NCBI GenBank assembly: GCA_947501685.1
Contig: CANMWQ010000007.1
Coordinates: forward strand, 124,001-188,000
Direction of reading: 5' to 3'
Origin: an uncultured Litoreibacter sp.
GTDB taxonomy: Bacteria > Pseudomonadota > Alphaproteobacteria > Rhodobacterales > Rhodobacteraceae
DNA length: 64,000 nt
The position numbers and the translations under genes were made by a program. Below are positions 34,326-42,881 of this stretch, piece after piece (the stretch's first letter is position 1; every line of letters starts with the position of its first letter). The notes below the pieces were generated by a model. It was not told where the DNA came from. It searched no databases and worked only from the letters and a program-made list of their open reading frames with translations.

Positions 34326-35219
34326 ATGATTTCTGAATTTGCCCCCGCAAAGGTTAACCTCACGCTGCACATCACCGGCCAGCGCGCGGATGGATACCAC
34401 CTGCTCGATAGCCTTGTAGTCTTCGTCGATATCGGCGACCGGATCGACATTTTCGAGGCGAACACCCTCTCCCTGACGGTCGAAGGCCCGGAGGCGCAGG
34501 GCGTCCCCGCAGACATGTCCAACTCCATCCTGAAAGCCGCCACCTTTTTCAACCCACAAGCGGAGGGTGCCGCGTTTCTGCTCACCAAGAACCTGCCCAG
34601 CGCCGCCGGGATCGGAGGCGGCTCCGCCGACGCCGCCGCCGCCATCCGGGGGTTGCTCCGACATTGGGAGGCCGACGCTGAGGCGCTGTTTCCCGAAGGT
34701 CTCGACCTTGCAAAACTCTCCGACGCGGAGGCCACCCGTCTTGCCGCCAAAGCAAAAACCTTGGGCGCAGACGTCCCCGTCTGCCTCTTCTCCCACCCCG
34801 CCCGCATGCGCGGCATCGGGGCCGACCTGAGTTTTGTGCGCAACTTGCCGAAACTGCACGCCGTCATGGTGAACCCGCGCGTCGCGGTTTCGACGCCGGA
34901 GGTGTTTAAAGCGATCTCGGTGAAGACCAATCCGGCGATGCCGGAGTTGCCGGAGTTCGAGGATGCCTCCGCGCTGGTCAAATGGCTCGCCGCCCAGCGC
35001 AACGATATGCAGCCAGCGGCCATGTCGCTCTTCCCCGAAATCGGTGAGGTGATCGGACAGTTGGAGGCCCAAGACCACTGCCAGCTCGCCCGCATGTCGG
35101 GATCTGGTGCGACCTGTTTCGGGCTCTTCCCGGATGCCACATCCGCGCAAAACGCGGCCGCGAAAATCGGCTCGGAAAATCCGGGCTGGTGGGTGCGCAA
35201 TTGCTTACTGGGGGGTTAA
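34326..35219 (+). CDS. ispE: 4-diphosphocytidyl-2-C-methyl-D-erythritol kinase
   Basis: IspE phosphorylates CDP-ME in the MEP isoprenoid pathway. The 297-aa GHMP kinase shows the start FAPAKVNLTLHITGQRADGYH with catalytic Lys9, the ATP loop LPSAAGIGGGSADAAAAIRG, the catalytic Asp in LGADVPVCLF, and the C-terminal SGSGATCFGLF glycine motif. The gene begins directly after the TPR stop codon, so it is translated with it. An inverted repeat lies after its stop. Confidence 0.95.
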   Translation: MISEFAPAKVNLTLHITGQRADGYHLLDSLVVFVDIGDRIDIFEANTLSLTVEGPEAQGVPADMSNSILKAATFFNPQAEGAAFLLTKNLPSAAGIGGGSADAAAAIRGLLRHWEADAEALFPEGLDLAKLSDAEATRLAAKAKTLGADVPVCLFSHPARMRGIGADLSFVRNLPKLHAVMVNPRVAVSTPEVFKAISVKTNPAMPELPEFEDASALVKWLAAQRNDMQPAAMSLFPEIGEVIGQLEAQDHCQLARMSGSGATCFGLFPDATSAQNAAAKIGSENPGWWVRNCLLGG

Positions 35220-35238
35220 CAAAACATCGTTCGAAAAA

Positions 35239-35285
35239 TGTACAAAATGGGTTTTGGCCTCAAAACTTTTGCCCCATTTTGTACA
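35239..35285. terminator. 13-base inverted repeat between convergent ispE and the polyprenyl synthase gene
   Basis: TGTACAAAATGGG (35239-35251) and CCCATTTTGTACA (35273-35285) are perfectly complementary, with a smaller nested pair GTTTTG/CAAAAC in the loop. Placed between two convergent genes it most likely ends transcription from both sides; it lacks a long T-run, so an operator or origin-type role is not excluded. Confidence 0.6.
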
Positions 35286-35292
35286 AAACCGC

Positions 35293-36294
35293 TCAGTTGA
35301 TCCGCTCAACCACGTAATCGGACAAATCCGCCAACATCATAGTCATCGGGTGATCCGGCACCCGCTCCAACGCTTTGCGCGCCTTCGCAGCCCAGATAAA
35401 CGCCTCCTCACGCGAGGCCTCCAACGCCCCGTGACGGGCCAACAGCTCAAGGCATTGCTCAAGATCGCCGTCTTCCTGCTTGCCCTTCGCAATGGTCCGC
35501 GTCCAGAATTCCGTCTCCGCCGCATCCGCCTGCGCAATCGCCTTGATCAGCGGCAAGGTCAGCTTCCGCTCGCGGAAATCATCGCCGACATTCTTGCCGG
35601 TGGCGTCAGAAAATCCTCCAAAATCAAGGACATCGTCGACAATCTGGAAACTCACACCCAGCGCGTCGCCATAGGTGAAGAGCGCTTTGACAACCTCCTC
35701 CGGCGCGTCCGCGATCATGCCGCCCACCTCCGTGGCCGCCGAAAACAGCGCCGCCGTCTTGCCCCGCACGACCTTGAGATAGGTCTCCTCCGTGGTCGCC
35801 AGGTCCTGCGCCGCACTAAGCTGCAACACCTCGCCCTCCGCAATCGTGGCGGCTGCATTCGACAGCACCCGCAACACATCCATCCGTCCGGGTTCCGTCA
35901 TCAGTTGAAACGCCCTGGCGAACAAATAATCCCCCACCAAAACACTAGACTGGTTGTCCCACAACAAATTCGCCGAAGGCCGCCCTCTGCGCTTCTCGCT
36001 TTCGTCGACAACGTCGTCATGCAGCAAGGTCGCGGTGTGAATAAATTCAACGGTAGCAGCAAGATAGACGTGATAGGGGCCATCATACCCGCAGATGCCA
36101 GCGCTTGCCAAAGTCAGCATCGGGCGCACGCGTTTGCCCCCTGCATCGACCAAATGCGCGGTCACTTCGGGGATACGCGGCGCATGTTCCGACGCCATCC
36201 GCTCGCGGATCAACGCGTTCACAGCGGCCAGATCATCCGTCAAAGCGGCCGACAACCGGTCATGCGGCTTCGCGCTGGAATTAGGGGCTGTCAC
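35293..36294 (-). CDS. ispB: Polyprenyl diphosphate synthase (octaprenyl/decaprenyl type)
   Basis: This enzyme builds the ubiquinone side chain from IPP. The protein (about 333 aa) has the first Asp-rich motif in LLHDDVVDESEKRRG, the second in QIVDDVLDFGG, the GGKRVRPML substrate site and the KTAALFSAA motif. I prefer the GTG at 36294 (MTAPNSSAKP...) because a AGAGG-like sequence lies upstream and homologues start near here; a TTG at 36315 is the longer alternative. Chain length cannot be set exactly; ubiquinone-10 in this group suggests decaprenyl. Confidence 0.93.
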   Translation of the reverse strand: MTAPNSSAKPHDRLSAALTDDLAAVNALIRERMASEHAPRIPEVTAHLVDAGGKRVRPMLTLASAGICGYDGPYHVYLAATVEFIHTATLLHDDVVDESEKRRGRPSANLLWDNQSSVLVGDYLFARAFQLMTEPGRMDVLRVLSNAAATIAEGEVLQLSAAQDLATTEETYLKVVRGKTAALFSAATEVGGMIADAPEEVVKALFTYGDALGVSFQIVDDVLDFGGFSDATGKNVGDDFRERKLTLPLIKAIAQADAAETEFWTRTIAKGKQEDGDLEQCLELLARHGALEASREEAFIWAAKARKALERVPDHPMTMMLADLSDYVVERIN

Positions 36295-36344
36295 GGTTCT
36301 TTCACCTCTCGACAAAGCGTCAATGCTGCCGTTACTTCGCGGCT

Positions 36345-36560
36345 ATGAAAGAGCTTTTACGCAGCAACGACCCGACCACCATCGCTTTTGCCAAAGCCCT
36401 CCTTGAGGGTGAGGATATAGGCGTGTTTGAAATGGACGTCCATATGAGCGTGCTCGAAGGCTCCATTGGCATAATGCCGCGGCGGCTGATGGTGGTGGAC
36501 AGCGACCTGTTTTTGGCCCGCGCCGTGCTGCGTGACAATGATATCGAGCTGAACGGCTAG
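36345..36560 (+). CDS. DUF2007 small protein
   Basis: A 71-aa protein with the DUF2007 pattern: N-terminal KELLRSNDPTTIAFAKALLEGE, a central VFEMDVHMSVLEG, and RRLMVVDSDLFLARAVLRDN. Such small alpha/beta proteins are described as putative signal-transducing or metal-binding proteins; function unknown. It is divergent from the polyprenyl synthase gene and lies 4 bases before the methyltransferase gene, so both are probably one operon. Confidence 0.82.
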   Translation: MKELLRSNDPTTIAFAKALLEGEDIGVFEMDVHMSVLEGSIGIMPRRLMVVDSDLFLARAVLRDNDIELNG

Positions 36561-36564
36561 CCGC

Positions 36565-37314
36565 ATGGGTTTCGCGCCAGAGCAGCTGTCTCATGACGCG
36601 TTTCTGGGCGATAAACTTGTTATATCTCAACCCCTTGACGGGTTTAGAGCAGCCACAGACCCGGTGCTTCTGGCAGCAGCCTGCCCCGCCAGAACAGGGG
36701 AGAGCGTGCTTGATTTGGGATGCGGTGTTGGCACGGCGGGATTGTGTGTTTTGTCGCGGGTAGAAGTCACTTGCTGGGGACTTGAAGTGCAGCCGGATTA
36801 CGCGGAACTGGCGCGGCACAACGCGGCTCAAAACAATGTGAGCATGCAGGTCGTCACAGGCGATCTGACCGCAATGCCCGCCCCCTTGCGCGACATGAGC
36901 TTTGATCACGTGATCACCAACCCACCGTTTTTCGGAGCCGGAAAGCGCGCCCCCGACGCAGGACGAGCCCGCGCGCGGCAGGAGGACGTGACGCTCGATA
37001 TTTGGATCGACGCAGCCCTCAGACGGCTGAAACCAAAGGGCTGGCTGACCCTGATCCATCGCGCCGAGCGGCTGCCGGAGGTTATCTCAGCGCTTAAAGA
37101 CCGGGCAGGCGGGATAGAAATTAAACCACTCGCCCCGCGCGCAGGCAAAGCGGCCAATCGGTTCATTCTGCGTGCACGCAAGGGCTCTCTGAGCGTCGCG
37201 AAACTGCATAACCCACTGATTTTGCACGAAGGTTTAAATCATGATATTGACGGAGACAGCTACAGCTCCGAGGCGAAAGCGATCCTGCGTCACGGAGATC
37301 TGATCAAATTTTAG
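36565..37314 (+). CDS. Small-domain N-methyltransferase (TrmN6/YfiC-like)
   Basis: The 249-aa product has the SAM-binding motif VLDLGCGVGTAGLCVL and the catalytic NPPF motif in HVITNPPFFGAGKR, which marks N6-adenine or similar N-methylating enzymes. The order (QPLDGFRAATDPVLLAAACP ahead of motif I) is like TrmN6, which methylates A37 of tRNA1(Val). The RNA substrate is not proven by sequence. It follows the DUF2007 gene by 4 bases. Confidence 0.85.
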   Translation: MGFAPEQLSHDAFLGDKLVISQPLDGFRAATDPVLLAAACPARTGESVLDLGCGVGTAGLCVLSRVEVTCWGLEVQPDYAELARHNAAQNNVSMQVVTGDLTAMPAPLRDMSFDHVITNPPFFGAGKRAPDAGRARARQEDVTLDIWIDAALRRLKPKGWLTLIHRAERLPEVISALKDRAGGIEIKPLAPRAGKAANRFILRARKGSLSVAKLHNPLILHEGLNHDIDGDSYSSEAKAILRHGDLIKF

Positions 37315-37410
37315 GCATTTCCGCTGCACCGCCGCGACGGAAAAAGATGACAGGTCCGGCAGGATGTGCTGCACTCAAGGGACATCAACCCAATAAAAAG
37401 GAGAACGCCC

Positions 37411-37575
37411 ATGACGATCAGTTCGCATTTGACGGAGCTGAAGCGGAAACACGAGGCATTGTCGGACCGGGTAGAGGCCGCACAGCAAAGCCCGGGGATC
37501 GACGACCTTTCGATTGTGGAACTGAAAAAGCGAAAGCTGCAACTCAAGGAGCAGATGCAGCGCTTGCAATCCTAG
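37411..37575 (+). CDS. DUF465 (YdcH-like) small protein
   Basis: A 54-aa, highly charged helical protein (SSHLTELKRKHEALSDRVEA, LKKRKLQLKEQMQRLQS) with the pattern of the DUF465/YdcH family. It has a strong ribosome site, AAAAGGAGAA, before its ATG. Family function is unknown; a coiled-coil dimer is likely. It is separated from the methyltransferase gene by 96 bases. Confidence 0.85.
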   Translation: MTISSHLTELKRKHEALSDRVEAAQQSPGIDDLSIVELKKRKLQLKEQMQRLQS

Positions 37576-37699
37576 CGAAACTGGATCGCAAGCTGGCCAT
37601 GACCACCCGATGGAGGTGGTCCTGGCCGAACATCCCCCGATAAAAATCGTCCTTCCGAGGCAGACACCGCGATACCGGCCATTTGGCACTGATCACGCG

Positions 37700-37754
37700 T
37701 TTTGGGACAATTTGGGACAAAATATTTTCTGCCATTCCCCAAATTGTCCCAAAA
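37700..37754. terminator. 17-base inverted repeat between convergent DUF465 and phaB genes
   Basis: TTTTGGGACAATTTGGG (37700-37716) pairs perfectly with CCCAAATTGTCCCAAAA (37738-37754). The left arm contains the tandem direct repeat TTTGGGACAA twice (37701-37720). It lies between convergent genes, 14 bases after the phaB stop, and is probably a bidirectional terminator. Confidence 0.6.
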
Positions 37755-37767
37755 TATTTCGTTAAGA

Positions 37768-38493
37768 TTAGGTCAGGTATTGACCCCCATTTGCCGAGAT
37801 CGTGGAGCCCGTAATGAAGCCCGCATCATCGGAGGCGAGGAACGCAACGGCGCGCGCGATCTCGGAGGCTTCGCCAAGGCGGCCCACTGGGATTTGCGGC
37901 AGGATGACCTCGTTCATCACCTTCTCGGGGATGGTGCTCATCATTTCGGTGTTGATGTAGCCGGGGGCCACGACGTTCACCGTGATGCCCGCGCGTGCAC
38001 CTTCCTGGGCGAGCGCTTTGGTGAAGCCGATATCGCCCGCTTTGGTCGCGGCGTAATTGGCCTGCGCAAACTGGCCTTTTTGCCCGTTGATCGAGCTGAT
38101 GGTGACGATCCGGCCAAACTTGCGCTCACGCATACCGCCCCAGACATTGTGGGTCATGTTGAACACGCCGTTCAGGTTGGTGTCGATGCATTCATGCCAT
38201 TGCTGCGGCGTCATCTTGTGGAAGGGCGCGTCGCGGGTGATGCCAGCGTTATTCACCAGAATATCTACGGGGCCGAGATCACTTTCGATCTGTGCGACAC
38301 CGGCCGTACAGGCCTCGTAATCGGCAACGTTCCATTTATAGGTTTTGATGCCGGTCTCGGCGGTGAAGGCCGCGGCTTTCTCGTCATTGCCAGCATAGGT
38401 GGCGGCGACGTCGCAGCCTTGGGCTTTCAGAGCCGTCGCAATAGCCGCGCCGATTCCGCGCGAGCCGCCTGTTACGAGTGCAACACGTGACAT
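37768..38493 (-). CDS. phaB: Acetoacetyl-CoA reductase
   Basis: PhaB reduces acetoacetyl-CoA to (R)-3-hydroxybutyryl-CoA with NADPH, for polyhydroxybutyrate and for the ethylmalonyl-CoA pathway. The 241-aa SDR enzyme has the cofactor motif VTGGSRGIGAAIA, NNAGITRDAPFHKM, the catalytic Ser-Tyr-Lys in ISSINGQKGQFAQANYAATKAG, and the substrate-site PGYINTEMM. ATG 38493 with GAGGAG in front is the real start; the frame upstream is spurious. It is downstream of phaA with a strong hairpin between. Confidence 0.95.
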   Translation of the reverse strand: MSRVALVTGGSRGIGAAIATALKAQGCDVAATYAGNDEKAAAFTAETGIKTYKWNVADYEACTAGVAQIESDLGPVDILVNNAGITRDAPFHKMTPQQWHECIDTNLNGVFNMTHNVWGGMRERKFGRIVTISSINGQKGQFAQANYAATKAGDIGFTKALAQEGARAGITVNVVAPGYINTEMMSTIPEKVMNEVILPQIPVGRLGEASEIARAVAFLASDDAGFITGSTISANGGQYLT

Positions 38494-38533
38494 AGGTTTT
38501 CTCCTCAATTCTGTTCTGGTAACTTTATTTCTC

Positions 38534-38569
38534 AAAAAAGATAGGTTGCGCAATTTTCATGCGCAACCT
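38534..38569 (-). terminator. Strong intrinsic terminator between phaA and phaB
   Basis: On the minus strand a perfect 10-base-pair stem AGGTTGCGCA/TGCGCAACCT with a 7-base loop is followed by TCTTTTTT. This is a textbook terminator after phaA. phaB, 50 bases further, would need read-through or its own promoter. Confidence 0.85.
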
Positions 38570-38590
38570 GTTTTTCGATGGTCTGCGGGA

Positions 38591-39766
38591 TTAGGGGCGT
38601 TCGACGCACATTGCGACGCCCATGCCGCCACCGATGCACAAAGTGGCGAGGCCTTTCTTGGCATCGCGGCGGGCCATTTCAAAGAGCAGCGTGTTCAGCA
38701 CGCGGCAGCCGGAGGCACCGATCGGGTGGCCGATGGCAATCGCGCCGCCATTGACGTTCACGATGGCCGGGTCCCAGCCCATGTCTTTGTTCACGGCACA
38801 GGCCTGCGCGGCGAAGGCCTCATTGGCCTCGACCAGGTCCAGATCCTCGGGCTTCCAACCGGCTTTTTCGAGGGCTTTGCGCGACGCATAGATCGGCCCC
38901 ACGCCCATGATGGACGGATCAAGACCCGCCGTGGCGTAGGAGACGATGCGGGCCAGTGGCTCGATGCCGCGCTTTTCGGCGTCGTCGGCGCTCATCAGCA
39001 GGGTGGCGGCGGCACCGTCATTGAGCCCAGACGCGTTCGCGGCGGTGACGGAGCCGTCTTTGGTGAAGGCAGGGCGCAGCTTGGCCATGGCCTCCATTGT
39101 GGCGCCGTGGCGGATATATTCGTCGCTATCGACGGTGATGTCGCCCTTGCGGGTTGAGATGACGAAAGGCGTGATCTCGTCGGTAAATTTGCCAGCCTTC
39201 TGAGCGGCTTCGGCTTTGTTCTGCGAGGCCACGGCGAAGGCGTCTTGATCATCACGGCTGATCTGCCATTTCTCGGCGACATTCTCGGCGGTCTGGCCCA
39301 TATGGTAGCCGTTGAACGCGTCCCAAAGCCCGTCGCGGATCATGGTGTCGATATATTTCATATCGCCCATTTTCTGACCCTGACGCAGGGCGGCGGCATG
39401 GGTGCTCATGGACATGTTTTCCTGACCGCCAGCGGCCACGATGGACGCGTCGCCCAGCTGAATATGCTGCGCCCCCAGAGCGACAGCGCGCAGGCCGGAG
39501 CCACAGACCTGGTTGATGCCCCAAGCGGCACTTTCAACGGGCAGGCCTGCATTGACATGCGCCTGACGGGCGGGGTTCTGGCCTTGGGCTGCGGTCAGCA
39601 CCTGGCCAAGAATGGTTTCGGACACTTCGGATTTGTCGATGCCAGCCCGCTCAACCACGGCTTCAAGCACCGCTTTGCCCAGATCATGGGCTGGGGTGTT
39701 GGCAAACGACCCCAGAAAACTGCCCACGGCTGTGCGGGCGGCTGATGCGATTACGACATTGGTCAT
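38591..39766 (-). CDS. phaA: Acetyl-CoA C-acetyltransferase (beta-ketothiolase)
   Basis: PhaA condenses two acetyl-CoA to acetoacetyl-CoA. The 391-aa enzyme shows the start [16 protein letters not shown], the nucleophile Cys in [22 protein letters not shown], the His in [16 protein letters not shown] and the second Cys in [14 protein letters not shown] 39766 with AAGGAA in front is chosen. It forms the phaA-phaB pair with the next gene, split by a terminator. Confidence 0.97.
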   Translation of the reverse strand: MTNVVIASAARTAVGSFLGSFANTPAHDLGKAVLEAVVERAGIDKSEVSETILGQVLTAAQGQNPARQAHVNAGLPVESAAWGINQVCGSGLRAVALGAQHIQLGDASIVAAGGQENMSMSTHAAALRQGQKMGDMKYIDTMIRDGLWDAFNGYHMGQTAENVAEKWQISRDDQDAFAVASQNKAEAAQKAGKFTDEITPFVISTRKGDITVDSDEYIRHGATMEAMAKLRPAFTKDGSVTAANASGLNDGAAATLLMSADDAEKRGIEPLARIVSYATAGLDPSIMGVGPIYASRKALEKAGWKPEDLDLVEANEAFAAQACAVNKDMGWDPAIVNVNGGAIAIGHPIGASGCRVLNTLLFEMARRDAKKGLATLCIGGGMGVAMCVERP

Positions 39767-39898
39767 GAATGTTCCTTTCCGGCGGCTTTGGCCGATTGAC
39801 GATTCTGTCAAGGCGCGCGCATGCGCCTGTCCAATCTGTCGTAACAAGCCTGACGGCACGACGCAAATAGACAGAATGTCATAGGGGAAAGGGGGCGT

Positions 39899-40720
39899 TC
39901 AGGCGGTCCGTTGCTGCTTGATTTCAGGCAGTTTCAACTGCGGCGCACCAAAGAGGTAGCCTTGCAAACAGTCAATTCCGGCGTGGGTCAGATAGTGCGC
40001 CTCCGCCTCGCTCTCCACCCCTTCGGCAACGGTGAACATGTCGAAATGCTGCGCGATGGAGATCAGCGCTTTGGTCAAAACCTGATTGTCCGCGTCTTGG
40101 GAGATGTTCTGCACAAAGTTGCCGTCGATCTTGACGATGTCGAAATAGAAATCCTTGAAATGCCGGAACGCGGTGTAGCCTGCGCCAAAATCATCCAGCG
40201 CGAAGCTGACCCCGTGGACCTGCAACCTGTCCATGAAATCAGAGACGGCATCCGGCACCTCGATGGCGGAGGATTCCGTGATCTCCACAATCAGGCGTTC
40301 GGCCATGGTGGCATCGCTGGCTGCTCCCAAGGCAAAAATCTGTTCCCAGCGAGGGTGGCCGATGGTGCGAGGCGAGATGTTGATCGACAGCCGCAAGCTG
40401 GGGTTTTCCGCCAAGGCGCGGCAGCCAAGTTCCAGCGCGAGGCAATCAATGATCCGCCCTTCGGGCAGAGGTTCAATTGCGGCAATGAAGTCTTTCGCCG
40501 GGATCACCCGTTTGGTGCTGTCGAGCACCCGGATCAGCCCTTCGAAAAACGCCGGGCGCGTGGGGTCAGCGGCCTGCACCACCGGCTGAAAGGCCAGCAT
40601 GACATTGGAGCTCTGCAACGCGTCGCGCACCATCGACAAAATGTTGATATCGCGCTGCTGCACAGCGGCACTCAAAGGGTCGTCAGCATGGGTATGGGGC
40701 ACGGTGTCATCCTCATTCAT
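39899..40720 (-). CDS. EAL domain protein (cyclic-di-GMP phosphodiesterase)
   Basis: A 273-aa cytoplasmic protein, essentially one EAL domain after a short N-terminal part. The E of the EAL motif is kept but as EGL (FFEGLIRV); the metal and catalytic residues follow in SINISPRTIG, LIVEITESSA, ALDDFGAGYTAF, DIVKIDGNFV and TVAEGVESEAEA. No GGDEF or sensor domain is attached. Probably an active phosphodiesterase; the EAL-to-EGL change is tolerated in some relatives. Confidence 0.86.
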   Translation of the reverse strand: MNEDDTVPHTHADDPLSAAVQQRDINILSMVRDALQSSNVMLAFQPVVQAADPTRPAFFEGLIRVLDSTKRVIPAKDFIAAIEPLPEGRIIDCLALELGCRALAENPSLRLSINISPRTIGHPRWEQIFALGAASDATMAERLIVEITESSAIEVPDAVSDFMDRLQVHGVSFALDDFGAGYTAFRHFKDFYFDIVKIDGNFVQNISQDADNQVLTKALISIAQHFDMFTVAEGVESEAEAHYLTHAGIDCLQGYLFGAPQLKLPEIKQQRTA

Positions 40721-40831
40721 CTTGAAGACTGGCCTAGACCACTGGCTCTTTCTACCGGGTTAATATTCCACTTTTGTTCTAATTGTCGTAAACTCGGCGC
40801 GGCAGAACTAACTCATTGAAAGTATGACAAT

Positions 40832-41404
40832 ATGACCGAGAGATGCGGCTGGTGCGGCCTTGAGCCGATTTATGTCGAGTATCATGATACCGAATGGGGC
40901 GTGCCCGAATATGACAGCCGCACCCTGTGGGAGAAGCTGATTCTGGACGGGTTTCAGGCGGGTTTGAGCTGGATCACCATCCTCAAGAAGCGCGACAATT
41001 TCCGCGCGGCGTTTGAAGGCTTTGACCCCAACATTATTGCCGGATGGGGCGAGGCGGAGGTGGAGCGCCTGCTGGGCGACGCCGGCATCATCCGCCACCG
41101 CGGCAAGATAGAGGCCACCATCGGCAACGCGCGGGCCTGGCAACGGATTGAGCAACGCGAAGGGTTTGACACCTATCTGTGGAATTATGTGGACGGCAAA
41201 CCGTTGCAGAACCGGTTCAAGACGCTTGCCGAAGTGCCCGCCCAAACGCCGCTCAGCGTGCAGGTGTCAAAAGACCTCAAGAAAGAGGGGTTCAAGTTTT
41301 GCGGCCCGACGATTGTTTATGCGTTCATGCAGGCCACCGGGCTGATCAACGACCATCTGGTGACCTGCCCGTGCCACGACAAGGTGGCGGCTTTGGCGCG
41401 TTAA
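40832..41404 (+). CDS. tag: DNA-3-methyladenine glycosylase I
   Basis: Tag removes 3-methyladenine from alkylated DNA. The 190-aa protein has the family start RCGWCGLEPIYVEYHDTEWG with zinc-binding Cys and His, the helix-hairpin-helix region GDAGIIRHRGKIEATIGNAR, and the C-terminal LVTCPCHDKVA with the rest of the zinc site. It is convergent with gnd, sharing a TTAA that holds both stop codons. Confidence 0.95.
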   Translation: MTERCGWCGLEPIYVEYHDTEWGVPEYDSRTLWEKLILDGFQAGLSWITILKKRDNFRAAFEGFDPNIIAGWGEAEVERLLGDAGIIRHRGKIEATIGNARAWQRIEQREGFDTYLWNYVDGKPLQNRFKTLAEVPAQTPLSVQVSKDLKKEGFKFCGPTIVYAFMQATGLINDHLVTCPCHDKVAALAR

Positions 41405-42825
41405 AGCTGGCCGCCCCAAGGCCCGTGGAAGCCTTTGCCGTCCTTATCCACCCGCTCGAACCCGTGGGCCCCGAAGAAGTCGCGCTGGGCCTGGATCATG
41501 TTGGCGGTGGAGCGCCCGGTGCGCATAGTGTCGAAATAGGACAACGCGGCGGCAAGCGCCGGGACCTGTAGCCCGTGGGCCATCGCGGTGGTGACGGTTT
41601 TGCGCAAAGCAGGCAGGTTGGCGTTGATCAGCTTGGCAAAATACGGCGCGAAGATCAGGTTGCGCTGAGCATCCTCCGTCAGCGCGGAGGCCATGTCGTT
41701 GAGCATGGCGGAGCGGATGATGCAGCCCTCACGCCAGACCTCGGCGATATCGGCCATGGGGAGGTCCCATTTGAACTCGGCACTGGCGGCGTTCAGCAGC
41801 GCATAACCTTGGGCGTAGCACATGATCTTGCCGACCATCAGCGCCTGTTCCAGATCATCATCTGACAACGCGCCTTCAGGAAGGGCCATGGGGGCGGCAC
41901 CATAAGCCTTTTCGCCTTTCAGGCGTTCATCTTTCAGAGCGGACAGGTTCCGCGCCGCAACAGCCGCCTCGATCACCGGGACGGGTGCGCCCAGATGCTG
42001 CGCCTCGATCACGGTCCAGCGGCCAGTGCCTTTCTGGCCTGCCTTGTCCATGATCACATCGAGCATCGGCGTGCCGCTCTCGTCATCGGCGGCGGCGACC
42101 TTGCCGGAGATCTCCACCAGATAGGATTGCAGCGGGCCTTTGTTCCAGGCCTCAAAAACGCTGGCGCAGGCATCGGCAGACATGCCTTGGCCGTCGCGCA
42201 TGATGCCATAGGTCTCCGCGATCATCTGCATATCGGCATATTCGATCCCGTTATGCACCGCTTTGACGAAATGGCCCGCACCCCCCTCGCCCATCCAAGT
42301 GGCGCAGGGCGTGTCCTCATATTTGGCGGAGATCGCGGTCAGGATATTCGAGACCCGGTCCCAGCCCTCTTTCGGGCCACCGCCCATAATAGAGGGACCG
42401 AAGCGCGCGCCTTCCTCCCCGCCGGAGACGCCAATGCCCAGGAACGGCACGCCTTGCGCCTTGGCATCCGCCGCGCGGCGCTGGGTGTCGCGGAAATTGG
42501 CGTTGCCCGCGTCGATGATCTGGTCGTTCTTGTCCAGAAGCGGGCGCAGCGCCGCGATCTGCTGGTCGACGATCTCGCCCGCAGGCACCATCAGGATGAT
42601 CGCGCGCGGGGCTTTTAGGGAGGCCACAAGCTCTTCAAGCGTGTCGCAGGCGGTGATCTTGTCCGAGAGCTTACCTGCGTCTTTCTTGAACGCATGCGTG
42701 CGCGACGTGGTGCGGTTGAAGACCGAGATGTTGAAGCCATTGTCGGCGATGTTGAGCGACAGCATCGCCCCCATCGTGCCAAGGCCGATCAGGCCGATAT
42801 CCGAGACTGCGTTTTGAGTGGCCAT
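41401..42825 (-). CDS. gnd: 6-phosphogluconate dehydrogenase (decarboxylating)
   Basis: Gnd oxidises 6-phosphogluconate to ribulose-5-phosphate with NADP, a step of the pentose phosphate pathway. The 474-aa protein contains the dinucleotide motif IGLIGLGTMGAMLSLNIAD, the substrate motifs GVSGGEEGARFGPSIMGGGP and GEGGAGHFVKAVHNGIEYADMQ (catalytic Lys), and the C-terminal QRDFFGAHGFER. ATG 42825 (MATQNAVSDIG) is the start; an upstream extension is unsupported. Confidence 0.95.
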   Translation of the reverse strand: MATQNAVSDIGLIGLGTMGAMLSLNIADNGFNISVFNRTTSRTHAFKKDAGKLSDKITACDTLEELVASLKAPRAIILMVPAGEIVDQQIAALRPLLDKNDQIIDAGNANFRDTQRRAADAKAQGVPFLGIGVSGGEEGARFGPSIMGGGPKEGWDRVSNILTAISAKYEDTPCATWMGEGGAGHFVKAVHNGIEYADMQMIAETYGIMRDGQGMSADACASVFEAWNKGPLQSYLVEISGKVAAADDESGTPMLDVIMDKAGQKGTGRWTVIEAQHLGAPVPVIEAAVAARNLSALKDERLKGEKAYGAAPMALPEGALSDDDLEQALMVGKIMCYAQGYALLNAASAEFKWDLPMADIAEVWREGCIIRSAMLNDMASALTEDAQRNLIFAPYFAKLINANLPALRKTVTTAMAHGLQVPALAAALSYFDTMRTGRSTANMIQAQRDFFGAHGFERVDKDGKGFHGPWGGQL

Positions 42826-42881
42826 ATCAGGGGTGTTCCTTGTGAGTGCCCGCAAATTGTTAGGGGTAACATTGGGCGAGG

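Noticed and set aside
33198-35150. 650-codon open frame on the minus strand across the TPR and ispE genes
   Set aside because: It is an antisense shadow created by the high GC third positions of two well-supported plus-strand genes; its translation is rich in H, G, R, D and has no family features.
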